Positions 1 to 7,031 of a stretch of 16,000 nucleotides of DNA are shown here, in pieces; the first letter of the stretch is position 1; the number at the start of each line of letters is the position of its first letter. The stretch spans positions 1 to 16,000 of the forward strand of contig CAINDH010000105.1 of assembly GCA_903847285.1 (NCBI GenBank), read 5' to 3'. The translations under genes were made by a program, and so were the position numbers. Below the pieces are notes generated by a model, which worked only from the letters and a program-made list of their open reading frames with translations, searched no databases and was not told the DNA's origin. The DNA comes from an uncultured Verrucomicrobia subdivision 3 bacterium. Its GTDB lineage: Bacteria > Verrucomicrobiota > Verrucomicrobiae > Limisphaerales > UBA11358.

Positions 1-709
1 CGTCGAGTTCCTGACCAACCTTGAGGATTTCCGACGGATGGCCGAGGCGACCCCAGGACATATCGGTGATGTGGAGCAAACCGTCGAGGCCGTTGAGGTC
101 AATGAACGCGCCGAAGTCGGTGATGTTCTTGACGATGCCCTTGCGGATGTCGCCGGGCGTCATCTCGGAGAGCAACTTGCCGCGCTTCTCGCTGCGTTCG
201 GCTTCAATCAATTCGCGGCGGGAGAGAACGATGTTCTGGCGCTCCTGATTGATTTTGACGACCTTGAATTCGTAGCTATTGCCGACGAATGATTGCAAAT
301 TTTTCGGGGTGATGACGTCAAGTTGTGACGCGGGCAAGAAAGCCTCCACGCCGACATTGACGACCAGACCGCCTTTGACCACGGCTTTGACTTTGCCCAT
401 GATGCGGCCACCTTCGTTGCAGATGGAGAGAATCTTGTCCCAGTTCTTTTTGAACTCCGCCTTTTCGTGCGAGAGGACGACCGTGCCTTCTTTGTTTTCG
501 AGTTTTTCGATGAGCACGTCAATCTCGCCGCCGGCCTTGGCCGATTCGGGATCGAGAAATTCGTTAAGCGGGACGATGCCTTCGCTCTTGTAACCGATGT
601 CCACGAGGACTTCTTTGTTACGGACTTCGATGATGGTGCCTTTGACGATCTGACCTTGAGCAACGAGCGATTTGCCGCTCTGCTTCATGGCTTCTTCCAT
701 TGTGAGCAT
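1..709 (-). CDS. rpsA: 30S ribosomal protein S1, N-terminal part (runs off the left edge)
   Basis: Reading leftward from ATG at 709-707, the frame is open to the edge for 236 codons. It carries two complete S1 RNA-binding OB folds (about residues 18-82 and 100-164) and a third beginning near 185 with the typical GIVKNITDFGAFIDL followed by LLHITDMSW. This repeat array identifies ribosomal protein S1, which binds mRNA at the 30S subunit and helps unfold leaders. The C-terminal repeats lie outside the window. The frame has a TAG codon eight codons upstream of 709, so the start is ATG 709 or the in-frame ATG at 700 (MEEAMKQ). Neither has a clear Shine-Dalgarno sequence, and S1 itself may load such messages. 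A short ORF in another frame ends just upstream. Identity is confident; the start is less so. Confidence 0.93.
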   Translation of the reverse strand, partial: MLTMEEAMKQSGKSLVAQGQIVKGTIIEVRNKEVLVDIGYKSEGIVPLNEFLDPESAKAGGEIDVLIEKLENKEGTVVLSHEKAEFKKNWDKILSICNEGGRIMGKVKAVVKGGLVVNVGVEAFLPASQLDVITPKNLQSFVGNSYEFKVVKINQERQNIVLSRRELIEAERSEKRGKLLSEMTPGDIRKGIVKNITDFGAFIDLNGLDGLLHITDMSWGRLGHPSEILKVGQELD

Positions 710-962
710 AACTTTTACGGGGATGAACTACGGGAGGCTTTTTCGTCCACTGAGGAAGCAGCAGATTTTGAAGACTCCATTGCCTAAAACTAACTAACGC
801 TGCCAGGGCAACGGAGGTTAAGGGTTAGGTTGATTGTTAACTGTTTTTTCTCAGCCTTGGTGAACGACCCGCACACGCGGCGTTCAGGCAGGCTGGAGAA
901 TACGGGAAACTTGCAGGATGGCAAGGTGGAAGTTGTCATTCATGGCAGACTTACAAGGTTAC
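710..962 (-). promoter_or_regulatory. Leader and intergenic region upstream of rpsA, with a stem-loop at 862-885
   Basis: These 253 bases separate the S1 start from the stop of the upstream hypothetical gene, so the rpsA promoter and untranslated leader should lie here, unless the two are co-transcribed. On the minus strand, 885-862 folds into a hairpin with arms GAACG-CCGC and GCGG-(gt)-CGTTC around a GTGT loop. No T-run follows it, so it is not a standard terminator. I could not pick out a convincing sigma-70 -35/-10 pair. In other bacteria the rpsA leader is a target for autoregulation by S1, but applying that here is inference. Confidence 0.3.
715..780 (-). other. Possible 21-codon Ser-rich upstream ORF in the rpsA leader
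   Basis: ATG at 780-778 opens a 21-codon frame ending with TAA at 717-715, five bases before the rpsA ATG. The peptide begins MESSKSAASSVDEK, and nine of its 21 residues are serine. There is no clear ribosome-binding site. It could be a leader peptide, chance, or the original S1 N-terminus split off by a frameshift, since the downstream frame continues as VKVMLTMEEA without its own strong start. The sequence alone does not decide between these. Confidence 0.2.
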
Positions 963-1400
963 TCAATCATGTTCTATTCTTAATATTTCTCTTGGCCCGA
1001 AACGAATCGGTGGGCCAGCAGCGCACAAAACCCATGTATTTGTTTGACTGTTCAAACGCATCAAAAAATATTCAGGTGGCTTGCCATTGCAATCTATCTG
1101 CACAGCAAAGTTGGCGATAACATCTACGGCAATCGGATGTAATGCTCGAATCACCTCTGGAATTCGCGGATCGTCTGGCTTAATGGGGTCAAACTCATTC
1201 GTCAACGATGAGTGCAGCATTGCAAAGCAAGCATCAGCAATCTGCCGTCTCTCTGCCGGTGTGCGTCCATCATCGGGTGGCTGATAAATGAAAATGGCAC
1301 CGATGATGACGAGCAGGACGACAACACCGAAAGCGATCAAAAGAAATTTTCGGGCTCGTTTCATGTCGGCTAACAAGATTCCTGACGCTATTTGCGTCAT
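963..1400 (-). CDS. Small membrane-anchored protein of unknown function
   Basis: The 145-residue frame starts at ATG 1400. An internal ATG at 1364 would give 133 residues beginning MKRARKFLL, which is the better-looking N-terminus: a basic start followed by one hydrophobic segment (FLLIAFGVVVLLVIIGAIFI). The remaining roughly 100 residues are soluble, with a DACFAML segment and a later CNGKPPEYFLMRL stretch. This suggests a single-pass inner-membrane protein with its domain outside the cytoplasm, or an uncleaved signal anchor. I recognise no family. The ATG at 1400 overlaps the TGA of an upstream ORF fragment (ATGA). A strong AAGGAGG lies there, but only one base before ATG 1400, too close for normal use. 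The start is therefore ambiguous. The region is more AT-rich than the flanking genes. Confidence 0.6.
   Translation of the reverse strand: MTQIASGILLADMKRARKFLLIAFGVVVLLVIIGAIFIYQPPDDGRTPAERRQIADACFAMLHSSLTNEFDPIKPDDPRIPEVIRALHPIAVDVIANFAVQIDCNGKPPEYFLMRLNSQTNTWVLCAAGPPIRFGPREILRIEHD
1383..1399. repeat. 17-bp palindrome (TGACGC arms, 5-nt loop)
   Basis: TGACGC and GCGTCA form perfect 6-bp arms around TATTT. The palindrome straddles the possible start of the small membrane-protein gene. It shares the core CGCTATTT with the larger palindrome at 1629-1655. It could be an operator, or the edge of a small repeated element. Confidence 0.5.
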
Positions 1401-1582
1401 TCCTCCTTGTCGAGAGCAATCTTGTTTTTCAGCGCCGTCGGCGTGGCATCATTGTAGTTCATCCGCCACAAAATGAAAATCTCCGTAGGTGCGGCATATC
1501 CCGCTGTTGCACCTGTGGCGCTGCAACTGTTGCGGGTTTCCCACCAATCGGCGGCACCAGCGCACCGTGTCCTTGGCTGACT
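1397..1582 (-). pseudogene. Decayed ORF fragment, overlapping the next gene by ATGA
   Basis: On the minus strand a frame is open from just after a TGA at 1585-1583 to a TGA at 1399-1397, which overlaps the ATG at 1400. It has no ATG until 1462, leaving only a 21-codon piece (MNYNDATPTALKNKIALDKEE preceded by EIFILWR), or one slightly longer from a TTG. The upstream part reads CAGAADWWETRNSCSATG. It looks like the 3' end of a degraded gene or part of a dispersed intergenic repeat, not a complete gene. A strong AAGGAGG sits at 1408-1402. An inverted repeat, GTTGCA/TGCAAC, lies at 1506-1511 and 1522-1527. I recognise no family. Confidence 0.3.
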
Positions 1583-1898
1583 TCATCATATGGAGAAACC
1601 AAATTTCCACATGGTCAGGCGGGAAATCGTGGCGCTATTTTGAAAATAGCGCCACACAAAGTCATTTCTCCATGTGGTGAAGTCATTCCACCACATGGTC
1701 AAGTCACCAGACCATGTGGCGAATCGAGCAAACCATGTAGTAAAGTCATCCGACCATGTGGCGGAGTCAGTTTTCTACGTGGTCCGGTTGCTTTCCCACA
1801 TGGTGGAGTCGTTTCACCACATCACGAAGTCATCAAACCACATGGTGAATTGGTTTTGCTACATGGAAAAGTCATGGCAGCAGATGGAAAACCTATTC
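1582..1898. repeat. Imperfect 21-bp tandem repeat array, about 15 units
   Basis: In a strict 21-bp register (units at 1603, 1666, 1687, 1708, 1729, 1750, 1771, 1792, 1813, 1834, 1855), most units carry an 8-bp core CCAYRTGG followed about 3 bp later by AAGTCAT or a variant. The core occurs as CCACATGG at 1603, 1687, 1792 and 1834, and as its reverse complement CCATGTGG at 1666, 1708 and 1750; other units have one or two mismatches. The best-conserved block is 1666-1875, with degenerate units on both sides. Because 21 is divisible by three, the plus strand also reads as a heptad repeat (HMVKSxx) from ATG 1674 to a stop at 1940. However, an upstream in-frame segment is stopped at 1641, and no ribosome-binding site is seen. 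The array lies downstream of the phosphofructokinase gene and upstream of the small membrane-protein gene. Confidence 0.85.
1629..1655. repeat. Perfect 27-bp palindrome (13-bp arms, one central base)
   Basis: The arms GTGGCGCTATTTT and AAAATAGCGCCAC are perfectly complementary around a single G. It lies inside the weakest part of the 21-bp array, between the good unit at 1603 and the block beginning at 1666, so it may have inserted into or replaced repeat units. The T-run is inside the stem rather than after it, so it is not a normal intrinsic terminator, although on the minus strand it lies downstream of the phosphofructokinase gene. Confidence 0.75.
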
Positions 1899-1936
1899 CG
1901 CCACGACAGGAAGCTGTCTTGCCAAGACGCCAACGC

Positions 1937-3082
1937 CTAATCCCCCAAGCACGTTCCCACGCGCCGGGCGGTTTCTATCCACTGATGATCCGTCGGCACG
2001 GCTTTGCGTTTGCCGGCGACTTTTTCCAACGGAATCGGCTCCGTGCCATCGCCGCGCGCCGCAACCATCACGCCGAAAACGCCTTCGTGGATAAGATCGC
2101 CGCACGCGCTGCCGAGGCGCGTCGCGAGCAGGCGGTCGGTAGGCGAAGGCGTGCCGCCGCGCTGGACGTAACCGAGAATCGTCACGCGCGATTCCAGATG
2201 CGTGAGTTCCTCCAGTTGTTTGGCCAGTCGCATCGTGTTGCCAGTGTGCCGTAATTCAAGCTCGGCGATTTCATGCTTGGCGGCTTTTTTATCCGGCAAG
2301 TTTTTGGCGCGCTCCAATTTCTTTTCGGCGGATAGCAGCGCGCGGGAATCGTCCCGGCTCATCGCGCCCTCGGCCACGGCCACGATGCTGAAATTCGTTC
2401 CATGCTTGCTGCGCAACTTGATGGCCTCGGAAATTTTCTCCACGTCGTAGGCGATTTCCGGAATCAAAATCACATCTGCGCCGCCCGCAATGCCCGCGCC
2501 CAGCGTCAGCCAACCCGCGCGATGCCCCATAGTTTCTGCTACGATGATGCGATGATGGCTGTGTGCCGTGCTGTGCAAACGGTCAATGGTTTCCGTCGCA
2601 ATATCCATCGCCGTCGCAAAACCAAACGTCGCGTCCGTCATCGCCACATCATTGTCAATCGTCTTGGGCAGCGTGATGACATTCAGCCCGGCTTGGTGCA
2701 GGCGCAGCGCATTTTTTTGCGTGCCGCCGCCGCCGAGGCACACGATGGCATCGAGTCCCCACTTGTCGTAATTCTTCACGATGGTGGGAATCATGTCTTG
2801 GGCGTGGCCATCAATCATCATGCGGTGAGGCTTGTCCCGGCTCGTGCCGAGAATCGTTCCGCCGACAGTAAGGATGCCCGCGAGCGTGGAGCGATCCAGC
2901 GTGAGCCGTCGGTTTTCTACGAGCCCGCGAAAGCCATCGCGAAAACCGATGATCTCCATGCCGTAATAATTCAGCGCCGTCTTGCCCACGCCCCGGATGG
3001 CCGCATTGAGGCCCGGGCTATCGCCGCCCGCCGTGAGGATGCCGATGCGTTTGGTTTTGGAGATCTTGGAACGTTTAGCCAT
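1937..3082 (-). CDS. pfkA: 6-phosphofructokinase (PfkA superfamily)
   Basis: This 381-residue protein phosphorylates fructose 6-phosphate to fructose 1,6-bisphosphate in cytosolic glycolysis. Visible motifs, in order: [15 protein letters not shown] (nucleotide/phosphate loop, about 14-28), [10 protein letters not shown] (116-125), LPKTIDND (138-145, catalytic aspartates), MGHRAGW (185-191), IPEIAYD (207-213) and [14 protein letters not shown] (304-317). Against E. coli numbering, position 104 is Gly (ATP type) while 124 is Lys (PPi type), and position 103 is Gly instead of the usual Asp. Such mixed signatures occur in group III enzymes, so the phosphoryl donor cannot be read from sequence. 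An in-frame TTG at 3109 would add nine residues; ATG 3082 gives a conventional N-terminus (MAKRSKISK). The YfhO-like gene ends 69 bp upstream on the same strand, so co-transcription is possible. Confidence 0.93.
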   Translation of the reverse strand: MAKRSKISKTKRIGILTAGGDSPGLNAAIRGVGKTALNYYGMEIIGFRDGFRGLVENRRLTLDRSTLAGILTVGGTILGTSRDKPHRMMIDGHAQDMIPTIVKNYDKWGLDAIVCLGGGGTQKNALRLHQAGLNVITLPKTIDNDVAMTDATFGFATAMDIATETIDRLHSTAHSHHRIIVAETMGHRAGWLTLGAGIAGGADVILIPEIAYDVEKISEAIKLRSKHGTNFSIVAVAEGAMSRDDSRALLSAEKKLERAKNLPDKKAAKHEIAELELRHTGNTMRLAKQLEELTHLESRVTILGYVQRGGTPSPTDRLLATRLGSACGDLIHEGVFGVMVAARGDGTEPIPLEKVAGKRKAVPTDHQWIETARRVGTCLGD

Positions 3083-3151
3083 GCCGGAAACGATTTGAAA
3101 CCGCCGCAAATTTTTTGTCGAGCAGAAGATGGAGAATTTTTCTAAACCGGC

Positions 3152-5479
3152 TTACGGCTTGCGGCGCAACCAACACAAGGCGGACAAACTTCCCAACCAC
3201 GCCACGCCGGAAATGCCCGCGCCCAGTTGAAACGCGCGGTCGTGGTAGAAAAAATGCAAACGATGTTTGCCCGCCGGAACTTGCACGGCCTGGAACGCGA
3301 CATTCGCGCGCAGCAACGGCGCGGGCTGGCCGTCAATCGTCACGCGCCAGTTGTGATAATACGTCTGCGCCACGACGACGAGCGATGTTTCGGCGGCGTC
3401 AACTTCGGCATCCACCGTCTGCGTGGCGAATTTGGAATTAATTATTTTGGCGGCGGTTTGATTCGTGATCGTGACCAGTGAACGGGCGGACGAGGGAAGT
3501 AAAACGATTTTGCTCCCATCAAATTCCGGGTGGGTCAGAAACGGTGAATCAAGGCTGGAATCATCCGCAAATACCGGACGTTGTCCGGCGGTGATAAGCG
3601 GGAGAAAGTTTTGGCGCGGCATCCACGCGAGCAGATTCGTCGGTGCGGAAAATTGCGAGACGCCCAAGAACTCCTCCAGCTTGGTAAAGCTGCCGTTCGT
3701 TGCGCTGTAAATCGTGGTCAGCAAACCATCGAACTCGCCCGGAGTGAGCGAGAAGAAGCCGTCCACCTTCGGCACGTAGTCGAGCAGGTTGGCGTTGGCG
3801 CAGTAACCGAGGCGTTTCGCGAGAAAATTATTTTTGGCATCGCTCGCGGCAAAGCGCGTGAGTTCCAGTGCGGCATCCGGCGATAGCATCGCGCGCGCCC
3901 CGCCGAGTTCTGGCTGCGGCTGCATGGCGAGTTTGGTGCGGGCGAGGTTTAATTCGAAAACGGCGGGCGACACCGTCGGGTTTTGCAGCGGTTGATGCGT
4001 GAACACATCCAGCCATGCGACCAGCAGCAGCGCCAGCGGCGCGTAGCGGAGCATGGGAGATTGCGCGGCGCGGGTCAGTGCAAACAAAACTGCGCCGGTG
4101 ATCAGCAGAAAGATCGCGCGGGAAATTCCATTAATGAACGCGGCGTGCGTTTCATCGTCGGGTAGCGGCGCGTGCTGCGTCCAAAAAATAATTCCGCCGA
4201 TGAGCACAAGGAGGACTGCGCCGAGCAGGAAAATTCGCTGGCGGATTTTTTCAGGATTCGCCAGCGCGAACGCCGCGAGCAGCGGCGCGGCAAAGATGGC
4301 GACCATGACAAACTTCACCGGGTAAGTGATGAAGCTCAACTGTGGGATAATTTTCCGCACGAGCGGATAAAATGGCGTGCCGTCGCCGAGCGCGCAGAGC
4401 AAGCCGAGGAGGCCGATGGAGGCTAAAAGCCAGACGCGTTTGCCACGCAGGGGCAGCAGTGCCAGCCAAAGCGTTCCAAGTCCGAGATAATAGGAAGAAG
4501 TCCAGTATTGGCCGTGTTGGAAAAAGATGCCGGAGTTAGTTGTGTTGCCAAATGCCAGCGGCACCAAAAAATTGGCGAGACCAAAGCCCGGCATAGACCA
4601 GCGCAAATCCGTGTAGCCGGAGGCGCGCTGCGCGTGCGTCACGAGGTCGAGAAACGGCAGCAATTGCGCTGCGCTCAAAGCAAACACCAATGCGACGACG
4701 ACGGGAAATCGCCATAACATTTTTGCGCGCGATGTTTGGCCAGCGATGAATTCTTGCAGCCACAACGCCGACACGATGAGCCACGTCAGAAGAATCGTTT
4801 CCGGCCCGCCCGCGAGCATTTGAAATGCGCCGACGATGCCTGCGAGAAAAATTTTCCGCCCGCCCTCGCGCCACGCGAGTTCGGCGACGAGCACTACCCA
4901 AGGCAGCCAGCTGAACGTGGCGATGTGACTCGGCCACATGAGGAGATTCAGCGTGAAGCCGTTGAAGGCGAACGCCAGACCTGCGAACGCGGCGGCAAAA
5001 TCATTTTTCGTCCAGCGCCGCGCCAGAAAATACATGCCGATGCCTGCCCACCATAGATGCGCGAGGCTGAAGAAACTCAGCGACCATTTCAATGGCAGCG
5101 TGAGGTAGAGCAGCGATGGCGGGTAAAGCGGCATGGTGTTCCACTGCGCGAGGAACGGCACACCGCAGTTGTTGTAGGGATTCCAGAATGGCAGTTCGCC
5201 CCGCCAGAAACAGTCCTGCTGAAAATGCGCGAGCGGATAGACAAAAAATCCAAAGTCGCGCGCGACAAAAGATTCGAGGCCGAGGATGACTTGCGGGAAC
5301 GCCGCGAACACGAGCAGCGCGAGGAGAATTCCAAAGCGCCCGGGCGTAAATAATTTTTCGGCGAAGCTGGCGTTGCCGCTGGATTGCACGCGCAGATTAA
5401 AACTGGCGGCGATGTGAAATGCAAGGAGCGCTCCGGCATCTTCGACCCGCCGGTGGGAGCGCGAAATAGCAGCGACCAC
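3152..5479 (-). CDS. YfhO-like multi-pass membrane protein
   Basis: About 775 residues. After a poorly hydrophobic N-terminus, hydrophobic helices begin near residue 48 (FGILLALLVFAAFPQVI). Next comes a conserved-looking segment, ARDFGFFVYPLAHF ... LPFWNPYNNCGVPFL ... LYPPSLLYL (about 73-127), typical of YfhO-type and GT-C-like membrane proteins. Many helices follow to about residue 470. The C-terminal part is soluble, with YYHNWRVTIDGQPAPLLRAN and VPAGKHRLHFFY near the end, then one last helix. YfhO in Gram-positives is linked to lipoteichoic-acid glycosylation; in Gram-negatives, roles in glycolipid or envelope glycan modification are suspected, so the substrate here is unknown. No ATG occurs before residue 116, so GTG at 5479 is taken as the start. 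GTG at 5389 is an alternative. A divergent methyltransferase gene starts 43 bp away. Confidence 0.8.
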   Translation of the reverse strand: MVAAISRSHRRVEDAGALLAFHIAASFNLRVQSSGNASFAEKLFTPGRFGILLALLVFAAFPQVILGLESFVARDFGFFVYPLAHFQQDCFWRGELPFWNPYNNCGVPFLAQWNTMPLYPPSLLYLTLPLKWSLSFFSLAHLWWAGIGMYFLARRWTKNDFAAAFAGLAFAFNGFTLNLLMWPSHIATFSWLPWVVLVAELAWREGGRKIFLAGIVGAFQMLAGGPETILLTWLIVSALWLQEFIAGQTSRAKMLWRFPVVVALVFALSAAQLLPFLDLVTHAQRASGYTDLRWSMPGFGLANFLVPLAFGNTTNSGIFFQHGQYWTSSYYLGLGTLWLALLPLRGKRVWLLASIGLLGLLCALGDGTPFYPLVRKIIPQLSFITYPVKFVMVAIFAAPLLAAFALANPEKIRQRIFLLGAVLLVLIGGIIFWTQHAPLPDDETHAAFINGISRAIFLLITGAVLFALTRAAQSPMLRYAPLALLLVAWLDVFTHQPLQNPTVSPAVFELNLARTKLAMQPQPELGGARAMLSPDAALELTRFAASDAKNNFLAKRLGYCANANLLDYVPKVDGFFSLTPGEFDGLLTTIYSATNGSFTKLEEFLGVSQFSAPTNLLAWMPRQNFLPLITAGQRPVFADDSSLDSPFLTHPEFDGSKIVLLPSSARSLVTITNQTAAKIINSKFATQTVDAEVDAAETSLVVVAQTYYHNWRVTIDGQPAPLLRANVAFQAVQVPAGKHRLHFFYHDRAFQLGAGISGVAWLGSLSALCWLRRKP

Positions 5480-5522
5480 TTTGTAGCTCGGAACCTTTGC
5501 GCTTTTGCATTAAATTTCCTTC
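5480..5522. promoter_or_regulatory. Short divergent intergenic region
   Basis: Only 43 bases separate the likely GTG start of the YfhO-like gene (minus) from the methyltransferase ATG (plus). Any promoters must lie here or inside the opposite gene. I see no convincing -35/-10 pair or Shine-Dalgarno sequence on either strand; the stretch is AT-rich near 5508-5520. Confidence 0.3.
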
Positions 5523-6107
5523 ATGAGCCAAGAGTATTGGGAGCAGCGTTACCAAACCAAAGATATGCCGTGGGAAAAAGGCGCGCCGTCGCCCGGTCTC
5601 GTGGATTTTCTAACGGCGAATTCGGAACTGAAACGCGGCACGGTCTGCGTCCCGGGCTGTGGCACAGGTCATGATGTGCGCGAGTTTGCCAAAGCGGGCT
5701 TTGACGCGCATGGATATGACCTCGCGCCCAGCGCGATTGCGCTGGCCACGGAAAAAACGGTGGCGGATGGACTGGTGGCGCACTTTCACCTCGGCAATTT
5801 TCTCTGCGACGAGCCGCCACAGAAGTTTGACTGGCTATTCGAGCACACGCTGTTTTGTGCGATCCAACCCGGTGAGCGGGATGAATACGTTCGCGCTGCG
5901 CTGCGCTGGCTGAAGCCGGGCGGCAATTATCTCGCGGTCAATTATCTGATTCCAGACACCGACGGCCCGCCGTTCGGCACGACGCGCGAAGATATTTTCG
6001 AGCGTTTCTCGCCACACTTCGAACTGCTGGCCGAGTGGGTTCCGCGTTCGTATTCCAACCGCACCAATCTGGAGCGGATGTTTTACTGGCAGCGCAAAGC
6101 GGTTTGA
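5523..6107 (+). CDS. SAM-dependent methyltransferase, thiopurine methyltransferase-like
   Basis: This 194-residue cytosolic protein has a class I methyltransferase core: motif I VPGCGTGHD (43-51), an acidic residue ending strand 2 (GYDLAPSAI, D66), then FDWLFEHTLFCAI (102-114) and LRWLKPGGNYLAVNY (127-141). The N-terminal WEQRY ... PWEKGAPSPGL and the EHTLFCAI segment fit the TPMT family (PF05724), whose members methylate thiols, selenium or tellurium compounds, or halides. The actual substrate cannot be assigned. Length is close to the family norm. The gene has no Shine-Dalgarno sequence (TTTCCTTC precedes the ATG). It heads a plus-strand run: the rhomboid gene follows after 30 bp. Confidence 0.88.
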   Translation: MSQEYWEQRYQTKDMPWEKGAPSPGLVDFLTANSELKRGTVCVPGCGTGHDVREFAKAGFDAHGYDLAPSAIALATEKTVADGLVAHFHLGNFLCDEPPQKFDWLFEHTLFCAIQPGERDEYVRAALRWLKPGGNYLAVNYLIPDTDGPPFGTTREDIFERFSPHFELLAEWVPRSYSNRTNLERMFYWQRKAV

Positions 6108-6137
6108 TAAATGCGTCCGACGCGTTAGAATTCCGCC

Positions 6138-7031
6138 ATGCTAGAAGATCGCGACTACATGAGGCAGCCGGAGTATGACGAACCCCGTTGGCGTCCCCGC
6201 TTTGGCGTGCGCTGGTCGCTGACGGTATATTTTCTCATCGCTTACGCCGTGGTGTTCTTTGTCGAGCAGTTGCTGGCCGGCATCAAACCGCAAAGCGTTC
6301 GGTTTTTCTATGAGCACTTCGCCTTAAGTAACGAGGGCCTGTCGCACGGCTATGTCTGGCAGTTGGTGACCTATCAATTCATGCACGCCGGTTTTCTCCA
6401 TCTGTTTTTCAACGGCTGGGCGATTTACACGTTTGGTCTCGCACTGGAAATGGAACTGGGGCGCGCGCGGTTCGCGGCACTGATGTTTTCCAGCGGCATC
6501 ATCGGCGGCGCGCTGCAATCGGCACTGACGTTGCTGGCGCCGCATTTTTTCCCGGACGCGACGGTGGTTGGCGCCTCGGCGTGCGCATTTGGCTTGGTCG
6601 CAGCTTACGCAGTGTTATTTCCGCACCGCGAGCTGACGATGCTGGTTTTTTTCATCATCCCGGTGACGGTGTCCGCCAGAATTCTCCTGATGGTTTCCGC
6701 CGGGCTGGCGGTGGCGGCACTGGTCGTGGGGATGTTTGTGCGCATGGGCAACGTGGCCAACGCCGCACATCTCGGCGGCATGGTGATGGGATATTATTTT
6801 GTGCGGCTGAACTGGCGCGCGGTGCGTTCGCGGCTGACGGGCCCGGTGCGCGATGTTGAACTGGAAAAACCGCGCCGCCCGCGCCTCGTGGTCATGGATG
6901 AGCCAGTCACCGACAGCACTGCCGCCGTAGATGCCATCCTCGATAAAATTTCTGCGCAAGGCCTCGACAGCCTCACCCCGCGCGAACGCGAAACGCTCGA
7001 AGCCGCCCGCAAAAAAATGTCTCGCTCATGA
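6138..7031 (+). CDS. Rhomboid family intramembrane serine protease
   Basis: A 297-residue inner-membrane protein with about six helices. It keeps the rhomboid signatures: the TM2 HxxxxHLFFN region (H83, H88, N92 in QFMHAGFLHLFFNGW), the nucleophile motif GASA (S147, in VVGASACAFG) and the catalytic His H211 in NAAHLGG, so it should be an active protease cleaving membrane-anchored substrates. After the last helix come about 70 soluble residues ending in DAILDKISAQGLDSLTPRER, a short helical tail I associate with rhomboids of Bacteroidota and related phyla. The start ATG at 6138 has no Shine-Dalgarno sequence; a second Met lies at residue 8. The TGA at 7029-7031 overlaps the next gene's ATG, suggesting translational coupling. 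Confidence 0.93.
   Translation: MLEDRDYMRQPEYDEPRWRPRFGVRWSLTVYFLIAYAVVFFVEQLLAGIKPQSVRFFYEHFALSNEGLSHGYVWQLVTYQFMHAGFLHLFFNGWAIYTFGLALEMELGRARFAALMFSSGIIGGALQSALTLLAPHFFPDATVVGASACAFGLVAAYAVLFPHRELTMLVFFIIPVTVSARILLMVSAGLAVAALVVGMFVRMGNVANAAHLGGMVMGYYFVRLNWRAVRSRLTGPVRDVELEKPRRPRLVVMDEPVTDSTAAVDAILDKISAQGLDSLTPRERETLEAARKKMSRS

Noticed and set aside
208..663. 151-residue minus-strand frame
   Set aside because: Ser/Lys/Arg-rich, out of frame with the S1 domains that occupy the same bases.
862..885. Intrinsic terminator for either strand
   Set aside because: No T-run follows the hairpin on the minus strand, and on the plus strand the T-run precedes it.
1582..1898. CRISPR array
   Set aside because: Units are contiguous with no unique spacers, degenerate at every position, and no cas genes lie nearby.
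1674..1940. 88-residue heptad-repeat frame (HMVKSxx) as a real gene
   Set aside because: No ribosome-binding site, an in-frame stop just upstream, no recognised family, and the last part overlaps the phosphofructokinase stop. Kept as an alternative reading of the repeat, not as a gene.
1640..2254. 204-residue plus-strand frame across the 21-bp array and the end of the phosphofructokinase gene
   Set aside because: The 3' half is the antisense of a clear phosphofructokinase; the 5' half is open only because the repeat unit is divisible by three.
2402..3145. 247-residue plus-strand frame
   Set aside because: Antisense to phosphofructokinase; Arg/His/Ala-rich composition typical of a shadow frame in GC-rich DNA.
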